A stretch of DNA of 5,104 nucleotides from Rickettsiales bacterium (GTDB taxonomy: Bacteria; Pseudomonadota; Alphaproteobacteria; Rickettsiales; UBA3002). The DNA is taken from contig JAIXZB010000173.1 in assembly GCA_027489915.1 (NCBI GenBank), positions 1 to 5,104 on the forward strand, written 5' to 3'. The notes beneath the pieces were generated by a model, which was given only the letters and a program-made list of their open reading frames with translations, was not told the origin of the DNA and made no database searches. Each line of letters opens with the position of its first letter. Within the stretch, counting starts at the first letter, position 1. Positions 1 to 5,104 of this stretch are shown here, one piece after another. Both the position numbers and the translations under genes were made by a program.

Positions 1-591
1 GCCTGCTTGTAAGGCTTCCATGCCGCTTGCATAGACGCTTGTGGTTGTTGAATCCGCTAGACCCAATACCATGGAAACATCATGCGGAGCAAAGCTCCAC
101 CAGCAATTTTCATGGCGGCGTACTTTGCCAAGGTTTAAGCGGTGGGAGTAGATGTATTTAATGTTACCGATTTTTCCTGATTTCACCAAGCGTTGCATTT
201 CAATAAATGCTGCGTGGTATTGCAGAACATGCCCAACCATGAGAGTTTTCTTTTTTTTGTCAGCCAGAGCACACATTTCCTCACCTTCTTTGGGATTGAG
301 TGCGAGGGGCTTTTCTACAAATACGTGTTTGCCTGCATTTAGTGCTTTCAGGGTCGTTTCATAATGTGCTGGCGCTGGAACGGCGAGTACTACCCCGGTG
401 ATGTCTGTATCAGAAAGAACTTCTTCAAAGCTGCGTGCTGGAACATTGAAAGTTTTTGCCATTGCAGCCGCTTGTTCTGTATTGGCGTCCACTACTGCAG
501 CAAGCGCGCCAATTTCGGCCATATTGCGAACAAGGTTTTTACCCCAGTAACCACAACCAACAACAGCGATAGTAGGTGAGTATGTCATCAT
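1..591 (-). CDS. Gfo/Idh/MocA-family sugar dehydrogenase, N-terminal 197 codons (3' end outside window)
   Basis: An NAD(P)-dependent oxidoreductase, probably cytoplasmic and acting on a nucleotide-linked sugar. Numbering from the second ATG (588), the Rossmann fold opens with VVGCGYWGKN (residues 9-18, GxGxxG type). It is followed by an acidic residue, D34, at the expected end of the second strand, which favours NAD over NADP. AVPAPAHY (69-76) and the hallmark EKP (92-94, catalytic-type Lys93) come next. The start of the C-terminal substrate domain has GHVLQYH (119-125), RLNLG (150-154) and APHDVS (167-172), the last holding the conserved His-Asp pair. This pattern resembles WlbA/WbpB-type UDP-sugar 3-dehydrogenases, though other sugar oxidoreductases share it. 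The frame is open to position 1, and roughly 120-160 residues should lie beyond the edge. Two adjacent ATG codons (591 and 588) compete as the start; 588 has the better spacing to an AGG. The exact substrate is inference. Confidence 0.9.
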   Translation of the reverse strand, partial: MMTYSPTIAVVGCGYWGKNLVRNMAEIGALAAVVDANTEQAAAMAKTFNVPARSFEEVLSDTDITGVVLAVPAPAHYETTLKALNAGKHVFVEKPLALNPKEGEEMCALADKKKKTLMVGHVLQYHAAFIEMQRLVKSGKIGNIKYIYSHRLNLGKVRRHENCWWSFAPHDVSMVLGLADSTTTSVYASGMEALQAG

Positions 592-594
592 ATG

Positions 595-598
595 CCTA
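595..598 (-). promoter_or_regulatory. Weak ribosome binding site for the dehydrogenase
   Basis: The minus strand reads TAGG here. Its AGG is 3 nt from the ATG at 591 and 6 nt from the ATG at 588. The 6-nt spacing is closer to normal, so 588 is the likelier start although 591 is also in frame. The match to the anti-Shine-Dalgarno sequence is short. Confidence 0.35.
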
Positions 599-614
599 TT
601 CAAATTTCGCGCGG

Positions 615-643
615 AAAATACTGCTGCACTCTGGCTAAGGCAA
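615..643 (-). promoter_or_regulatory. Candidate sigma-70-type promoter before the dehydrogenase
   Basis: On the minus strand, TTGCCT (638-643; 4 of 6 match to TTGACA) and TATTTT (615-620; 4 of 6 match to TATAAT) are separated by exactly 17 bases. Transcription would begin near 608, leaving a leader of about 20 nt. The position fits, because this is the longest untranslated gap in the window. Two 4/6 boxes can arise by chance, so this is only a candidate internal promoter. It might raise expression of the dehydrogenase and any genes after it. Confidence 0.25.
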
Positions 644-666
644 GCGCTTTAGGCGATAGCTGTGCA
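625..666 (-). repeat. Nested imperfect inverted repeats in the flippase-dehydrogenase gap
   Basis: TGCAC (625-629) can pair with GTGCA (662-666), and inside it GCTA (634-637) can pair with TAGC (657-660). The 8-base palindrome AAGCGCTT (642-649) lies at the centre. The arms are short and interrupted, and no clean U-run follows directly on the transcribed strand (only TATTTT at 620-615). It is therefore a poor intrinsic terminator. It could be a weak attenuating or mRNA-stabilising hairpin, or chance. It overlaps the candidate promoter. Confidence 0.2.
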
Positions 667-673
667 TTATTAT

Positions 674-2152
674 TTATAATATCTTCAGATGAATGAGAAT
701 GGTTCGCAACTCTTTGTCGCCCATAATCATAAGCAATGCACTATAACATGCTATAAATAAAACACTTTCTATGGAAATAGACCAGATATTATCTGCGTGA
801 CCTAATTGTAGTACCAAGCTTGATGCAACAAGGCTCAGTAGAACATGAGTAATGGATTGAAGGGAGATGAGATTCAGTCCTGCCATCTTTCTTATGCCGT
901 AAATGAGTAATAGGCAGGCGATGTAGCAGTAGCTTGAAAATGCTATGGCGATTCCATCACGTCCCATTTCTGTGCTAAGTACATAAGCCATTATTACAAG
1001 AGCTAAAAAAGCTATGATATTGGCATATACATAATGCCAGTAGCGTCTATAGGCGCAATATATTCTGTTTAAGAAAAGTAAATAGCCAAACCCTACAATT
1101 CCCAATGCATAATATTTCAGGCTAGATGCTGTTTTTGAAACCGCATCTGCATCAAAGTTGCCGCTAGAGAATAACAACTTTACTATCGCTTCGTTTTCAA
1201 TGCATAAGAGCACACTTATAGGGGCGAGGCAAAAAATTAACATGCTGGTTCCCATGCGTATTGCCCCGGAGTTTGAGCCTTGCTGCGCCCTTACATGGGT
1301 TATGATGGTAGGGAAAAGAACTGAAGCTATAGCCATAGCAATAATGGCTACGGGTAATGTGATAAGCCTGAAGGCATAATTTAAGGCTGTAATGTCTCCG
1401 TGTTCCAGTAGAGAGCCAAAGCTTCTAGGTAGTAGTATGGCTGCCTGATCAAAGAAGGCCAGTATTATCAATGGCCAAGTCGCGAAGAACGCGTTGATAT
1501 ATGTACGGTTCTTGAAGTTCGCGTGATGATTAGGGACTAAGCGTAAGTAGGCAAAAAACAGTATGACACCTGAAACTATACCGCCAAATAGATGATACCA
1601 CGCTAGGGTTTGTACGGAATGGATGGGTAACACAAACAATAAGGCCAGCAAGGTTATGTTGTTCATCGTTTGTGAAGATAGTGGCAATATAAATTGTTTG
1701 TGCGAGTTGCAAACCGCATGGCCAAGACTTGCTAAACCATAGATGGTTACCAAGGGTATCATGGTGCGAATGAGATCTTTGGTAAGATGTATTTGTTCAT
1801 CGTTAAAGCCAGGCATTAGGCTTTTTACGATATATGGTGCAAGTGCATATCCGGCTAATGTACCGATTCCCAATATTGTAAGTAGGATTATGCTGATATT
1901 GTTTATCATTTCGTGAGCTGTTTGAGGTCGCTCTTCCATTTCATCCTGATACGCAGGCATAAACATGGTTTGCATGGTTTGTGGGCTTAAAATTGCACCG
2001 ATGAATGACACGATGGCAAAAGCTGCAATAAAGCAATCCATTTCCATGCTGGCACCAAAGGTGCGAGCAACCACCACTTCTCGGAAAAAACCAAGTGCAC
2101 TGGTTATGATAATAACAACAGCAAATAAACTGGCGTGCGATGCAGCTCTCAT
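674..2152 (-). CDS. MurJ/MviN-like MOP-superfamily lipid-linked oligosaccharide flippase
   Basis: A 492-residue inner-membrane protein, close to E. coli MurJ in length (511 by recall). By eye it has about 14 hydrophobic segments. MurJ-like stretches are GFFREVVVARTFGAS (21-35), MPGFNDE (113-119), NYAFRLITLP (258-267) and FSSGNFD (328-334). From memory of E. coli MurJ, the N-termini align without gaps. R24, D39 and R262 (matching Arg270) are kept, but S18 and G52 stand where MurJ has Arg18 and Arg52. The usual D-x-x-TP after the late helix is replaced by a YRRYW stretch (368-372). In this setting it probably acts as a Wzx-like exporter of the repeat unit made by the locus rather than as the housekeeping lipid II flippase; that is inference. 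Its ATG overlaps the preceding stop codon (ATGA), with no strong Shine-Dalgarno, so translational coupling is likely. The gapless alignment supports this start. Confidence 0.88.
   Translation of the reverse strand: MRAASHASLFAVVIIITSALGFFREVVVARTFGASMEMDCFIAAFAIVSFIGAILSPQTMQTMFMPAYQDEMEERPQTAHEMINNISIILLTILGIGTLAGYALAPYIVKSLMPGFNDEQIHLTKDLIRTMIPLVTIYGLASLGHAVCNSHKQFILPLSSQTMNNITLLALLFVLPIHSVQTLAWYHLFGGIVSGVILFFAYLRLVPNHHANFKNRTYINAFFATWPLIILAFFDQAAILLPRSFGSLLEHGDITALNYAFRLITLPVAIIAMAIASVLFPTIITHVRAQQGSNSGAIRMGTSMLIFCLAPISVLLCIENEAIVKLLFSSGNFDADAVSKTASSLKYYALGIVGFGYLLFLNRIYCAYRRYWHYVYANIIAFLALVIMAYVLSTEMGRDGIAIAFSSYCYIACLLLIYGIRKMAGLNLISLQSITHVLLSLVASSLVLQLGHADNIWSISIESVLFIACYSALLMIMGDKELRTILIHLKIL
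2149..2152 (-). other. ATGA stop/start overlap between glycosyltransferase and flippase
   Basis: The minus strand reads ATGA: the TGA (2151-2149) ends the glycosyltransferase and the ATG (2152-2150) starts the flippase. Such overlaps usually mark translational coupling. No clear Shine-Dalgarno precedes the flippase ATG, which agrees with re-initiation by ribosomes finishing the upstream gene. Confidence 0.8.
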
Positions 2153-3387
2153 CTATTTCGCAACACATCTTTAAGGGTGGCTGCGAGCTTTTCGCCTAGA
2201 TGTTCAAAACTGTGGTTGTTAATTACATATGCGCGCCCATTCTCACCCATTATGCGGCGCTCATTGAGTGGTAATGCACTCAGTGTAAGTATTGCATCTG
2301 CCATTGCGGTTGGAGATCCTGCTGCAACCGTTATGCCTGCTTTTGCATCTTCCACAGGATTGTTCACTGCATTGCATGCAAATATCACAGGGCGCTTTGC
2401 AGCAAGATAGTCAAAGAGCTTATTCGCACTGATCCCGTATCGTAATATGGGCATGTCTACCACATTGAATACTAGTATGTCGGCTTGTGCTGCGAGTGCT
2501 GGAATATCGCGCTTAGGGATAGGCGCTTCAAACGTAACGCGAGATAATTGTAATTCTTTAGCTAGTTTTTCCAAATTGGGTTTGAGTGGCCCATCGCCTA
2601 TTAATCTTAGTGAAATGTGACGGCTGTTATCTTGTTGCTCCACAAGTTTCATTCCATAAAGAAGATTATCGAGGGCGTTTCCGTTGCCATGTGCTCCAAA
2701 ATACATAAGCGTTATTGTATCGCGCTCTGGCACCATTTCTGGTTCAGGGAAAAGCTTCAGATCTATGCCGTTTGGAATGTAGATCATTTTGCTTGAATCT
2801 ATACCAAGTGGGGTAAGGTATAAATCGGATCGCTGTTGCACGACTATAATGCGTTTGGCGCGCTTGAAGATCCAACGCTCGATTGCAAACATAATTAGTG
2901 CGAGAGGATGTTTTTTTGACATTTTCCCAAGTTCAATAAGGCTTATGGGCCAAAAGTCGCGCACCTCGCATATGAATGGTACTTTGTAGCGTGCTGCAAC
3001 CCGTTCTGCACCAAGCGCAGCAAAAGGATCTGGGGTCGAGCCAATTATTATATCAGGTGCAGGAATTGCTTTTTTTAGATTACTGCTGAAAAGTTTTGCG
3101 CCGAACTGAACCATATTAAGCAGACGCTTGATTCCATTTCCCTCGTATTCATTGGATTTAAGCCAGACAAAGGGAACTTCGTCTTGCAATTCTATTTTTA
3201 TGGATTCGTTTTTGTTCAAGCGTTGTGCATTCTGATTATGCACGGTGCTTGCAGCGATAATATATGGAGAAAACCCTGATTGAAGTAGTTGTTTTGCTAG
3301 CGAGAAATGCCTTGTACCTCCAGCGCCATTGGGTTCTTGAGCATAGTGATTTATAATCCATACAACAGGTGAATGTGGCGAACTCAT
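2149..3387 (-). CDS. Family 4 (GT-B) glycosyltransferase, WbuB-like
   Basis: A 412-residue, probably cytoplasmic or membrane-associated glycosyltransferase that would transfer a sugar from a nucleotide donor to a lipid-linked acceptor. The N-terminal Rossmann domain begins with INHYAQEPNGAGGTRH (12-27) and SLAKQL (29-34), the opening typical of WbuB-like proteins, a group that includes the L-FucNAc transferase of E. coli O26. EVRDFWP (141-147) and IPNGID (204-209) lie before the second domain. That domain has YFGAHGNGNALDNLL (229-243), LIGDGP (262-267) and the donor-binding-type SANKLFDYLAAKRPV (320-334). The last replaces the classical E-x7-E of GT4 enzymes, as is usual in this subgroup. There is no signal peptide or clear membrane helix. 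A strong Shine-Dalgarno supports the start at 3387. The gene follows the amidotransferase by 36 bp and overlaps the flippase by 4 bp, so the three are probably co-transcribed. Donor and acceptor cannot be read from the sequence. Confidence 0.9.
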   Translation of the reverse strand: MSSPHSPVVWIINHYAQEPNGAGGTRHFSLAKQLLQSGFSPYIIAASTVHNQNAQRLNKNESIKIELQDEVPFVWLKSNEYEGNGIKRLLNMVQFGAKLFSSNLKKAIPAPDIIIGSTPDPFAALGAERVAARYKVPFICEVRDFWPISLIELGKMSKKHPLALIMFAIERWIFKRAKRIIVVQQRSDLYLTPLGIDSSKMIYIPNGIDLKLFPEPEMVPERDTITLMYFGAHGNGNALDNLLYGMKLVEQQDNSRHISLRLIGDGPLKPNLEKLAKELQLSRVTFEAPIPKRDIPALAAQADILVFNVVDMPILRYGISANKLFDYLAAKRPVIFACNAVNNPVEDAKAGITVAAGSPTAMADAILTLSALPLNERRIMGENGRAYVINNHSFEHLGEKLAATLKDVLRNR

Positions 3388-3390
3388 GCG

Positions 3391-3398
3391 ACCTCTTC
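3391..3398 (-). promoter_or_regulatory. Strong ribosome binding site for the glycosyltransferase
   Basis: The minus strand reads GAAGAGGT. Its GAGG core (3392-3395) ends 4 nt before the ATG at 3387. This is the best Shine-Dalgarno match at any gene start in the window and fixes the start of the glycosyltransferase. It lies in the 36-bp gap after the amidotransferase stop, so the glycosyltransferase can be translated independently within the same transcript. Confidence 0.7.
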
Positions 3399-3423
3399 AA
3401 AGCATAATAGTGGGTAGCAGTTT

Positions 3424-5104
3424 TTAGGCTGTGAAGTCTACTTCAAAGCGCTTCGCCCAACGGTTAAGGATAAAGATTTGAAAAAGCATACGCCCATTTT
3501 TAATTTTCTGTGTTTTAGCTGCGTGTTTGAGTGTAGCAAGTAATATGTCTTTTTTAATGATTGTGCCTAGGTAGTAGTCGTTGCTCTCTATTTCTGTTAT
3601 AAATTGTGTTAGAATCTTTTCATGTAGCCAACGTTGTTCGGGCGCCCCGAATCCCATTTTGTCTCTGCGGTTTAGTATCATTTGTGGGATTGTTTTTTTG
3701 AGTGCATCTCGCATAATTCTCTTGGTTTTTCCTTTGTAAAGCTTCATTTTATCGGGCAAAGAGATGCAGAATTCTACTAATCTGTGATCTAGAAAAGGAA
3801 CGCGGCTTTCAATGGAAAATGCCATTGAATTTCTGTCTTCAAACCGCAAAAGTGCTGGAACGCTGAAGCGCGTCATGTCTTGAATTTGTCTTTCGGTAAT
3901 AGATTCAGCGCTCATAAAGCCTGGACTTTTTAATGGCAAGGAGTTTTGCAGGGTGTCTGTGCTAAGTTTATTTAGCAGTGTTATGTCGCTGCGCATAAAA
4001 CGGGGGAGGTAGCGCAGTGCCAGTGGCCATTTAAAGAGCGTTCTATCGCCAAATATTAACAGATAATACATCTCTTTCATGGCGTTTATGTAGTGGCGTG
4101 ATGTAATGAGTCGCTTAATCAATTGGATGTAGAATTTTTTATAGCCGCACAAGATTTCATCGGCACCTTGCCCATCGAGTAGGACGGGTATGTTTGCTTT
4201 TCGTGCTTCACGCATTACACACCACTGTGCATACATGCTGGCTGAGGTAAAGGGTTCTTCCTGATGCCAGATTAGAGCATCCAGATCATCAAGGAAGTTT
4301 TGTGCTTTTGGTGTAACCCAATGCGCTTTTGCGGATACCTTAGTATTTACCTCGTTACCCCATGGAGATCCATCAATATCACGGTCTTTGAATATGGCGG
4401 TGAATGTATAAAATGGGGATGTTTGATTTTTAGAAATATGAGCTGCGCTACATACAATAGCAGATGAATCGAGGCCACCTGATAAGCAAGAACCTACAGG
4501 TACATCGCTTCGCATATGCTGCGTCATGGAAGAGTGAAATAATTCTTCAAGCTTTATACATGCGTTTGTGTAATCGAGAATGCTGCGTTCAGTTGGATAA
4601 TCCCAATAGCGTGTAGGATTGATATTAAGATTAGTGTCACTAAGTGAGATTCTAGCATAGTGGGCTGGAGGAAACGCATTTATTCCAGTAAAAAAGGTTC
4701 CATTTGTTTGGTTTACAAGCTGTTCTGTCAAATAACTTTTAATTGCCTGTATGTTTGCTTTTTTAACTGCGCCTTCGAGTGTAAGAAGGGCTTTTATTTC
4801 GGATGCAAACGCTATTTTATTATTTAGGTATGTATAGTGCAGCGGTTTAATGCCAAAGCGATCTCGGCTTAAAATGAGAATGTTCTCTTCGCGATCGAAT
4901 ATTGCTAGTGCCCACATCCCATTGAATCGTGAAAAACATTGGGTTCCCCATTGTTCATAGGCACGTAAGATAACTTCGGTATCGGTTTCTGTTTCAAATC
5001 TACAGCCTTGTTGCGTTAACTCTGTTCGCAGTTCTTTGTAATTATAAATTTCGCCATTGTAGCTTATCCAGCAATCTGACTTTGTGCTATGCATGGGCTG
5101 AATA
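3424..5104 (-). CDS. asnB: Class B asparagine synthetase-like glutamine amidotransferase (5' end outside window)
   Basis: Family members hydrolyse glutamine in an N-terminal Ntn domain and pass ammonia to a C-terminal ATP-pyrophosphatase domain that activates a carboxylate. Numbering from the internal Met at 5094, the glutaminase part shows YNGEIYNY (12-19), TDTEV (37-41), NGMWALAIFD (58-67) and RDRFGIKPL (77-85). These include the Asn, Glu and Asp expected to bind glutamine. The synthetase domain has the PP-loop SGGLDSS (205-211), LLDGQGADEILCGY (305-318), RFEDRNSMAFSIESRVPFLD (417-436), KTKRIMRDA (456-464) and MGFGAPEQRWL (480-490). The reading frame stays open past 5094, and its IQPM continues the family's pre-NGEIYN region. 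The true start, with the catalytic Cys2, therefore lies beyond 5104, roughly 50-60 residues upstream. In a polysaccharide locus it more likely amidates a sugar acid (WbpS-like) than supplies free asparagine; this is inference. It is the first gene visible in the run. Confidence 0.93.
   Translation of the reverse strand, partial: IQPMHSTKSDCWISYNGEIYNYKELRTELTQQGCRFETETDTEVILRAYEQWGTQCFSRFNGMWALAIFDREENILILSRDRFGIKPLHYTYLNNKIAFASEIKALLTLEGAVKKANIQAIKSYLTEQLVNQTNGTFFTGINAFPPAHYARISLSDTNLNINPTRYWDYPTERSILDYTNACIKLEELFHSSMTQHMRSDVPVGSCLSGGLDSSAIVCSAAHISKNQTSPFYTFTAIFKDRDIDGSPWGNEVNTKVSAKAHWVTPKAQNFLDDLDALIWHQEEPFTSASMYAQWCVMREARKANIPVLLDGQGADEILCGYKKFYIQLIKRLITSRHYINAMKEMYYLLIFGDRTLFKWPLALRYLPRFMRSDITLLNKLSTDTLQNSLPLKSPGFMSAESITERQIQDMTRFSVPALLRFEDRNSMAFSIESRVPFLDHRLVEFCISLPDKMKLYKGKTKRIMRDALKKTIPQMILNRRDKMGFGAPEQRWLHEKILTQFITEIESNDYYLGTIIKKDILLATLKHAAKTQKIKNGRMLFQIFILNRWAKRFEVDFTA

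Noticed and set aside
152..579. Plus-strand open frames at 152-364 and 364-579
   Set aside because: They lie antisense to the well-supported dehydrogenase, have no recognisable motifs or good ribosome binding sites, and are best read as shadows.
615..666. Intrinsic terminator after the flippase
   Set aside because: The inverted-repeat arms are only 4-5 bp with a large interior, and the nearest T-rich stretch is short and offset, so it lacks the form of a Rho-independent terminator.
2135..2410. Plus-strand open frame of 91 codons
   Set aside because: It is antisense to the end of the glycosyltransferase and the start of the flippase. Its translation is low in complexity and matches no family I recognise.
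3404..3409. TATTAT on the minus strand as a -10 box before the glycosyltransferase
   Set aside because: The hexamer 17 bases upstream (ACAGCC) does not resemble a -35 box, and the short gap fits co-transcription with the amidotransferase.
2911..3699. A7 runs on the coding strand at 2911-2917, 3070-3076 and 3693-3699 as phase-variation tracts
   Set aside because: All fall on Lys-Lys codons in a moderately AT-rich genome. Both affected genes have intact frames, so chance is the simpler explanation.
3424..5094. Taking the ATG at 5094 as the true start of the amidotransferase
   Set aside because: The frame is open upstream to the window edge, and its IQPM fits the conserved sequence before NGEIYN. 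Starting at 5094 would remove the catalytic cysteine and part of the glutaminase domain.

Overview
The window is part of a bacterial surface-polysaccharide gene cluster (O-antigen, capsule or exopolysaccharide type). All four genes lie on the minus strand, so transcription runs from position 5104 towards 1. In that order they are: a class B asparagine synthetase-like amidotransferase (5' end outside the window), a GT-B fold family 4 glycosyltransferase of the WbuB-like type, a MurJ/MviN-like multidrug/oligosaccharidyl-lipid/polysaccharide (MOP) flippase, and a Gfo/Idh/MocA-family NAD(P)-dependent sugar dehydrogenase (3' end outside the window). The set suggests a Gram-negative bacterium with moderate GC (low to mid 40s percent by eye). 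The sequence does not name a genus, and a proteobacterial origin is only inference.

Layout: 5104-3424 amidotransferase; a 36-bp gap with a good Shine-Dalgarno sequence; 3387-2149 glycosyltransferase; a 4-bp ATGA overlap; 2152-674 flippase; an 82-bp gap (592-673) with a possible promoter and weak inverted repeats; 591-1 dehydrogenase. No stretch over 300 bases lacks a gene. I see no RNA gene, insertion sequence, CRISPR array, attachment site or convincing terminator.

How the genes may work together (inference): the dehydrogenase makes or modifies a nucleotide-sugar, perhaps by the WlbA/WbpB-type 3-oxidation that precedes transamination. The amidotransferase could convert a sugar carboxylate to its amide, as WbpS-type proteins are thought to do. 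The glycosyltransferase adds a sugar to a lipid-linked repeat unit, and the flippase moves that unit across the inner membrane.

The most notable point is the flippase. It aligns in register with E. coli MurJ at its N-terminus but has Ser and Gly where MurJ has Arg18 and Arg52, while keeping the equivalents of Arg24, Asp39 and Arg270. This suggests a substrate other than lipid II. Otherwise the window looks like an ordinary accessory polysaccharide locus, and I found no convincing undescribed system.
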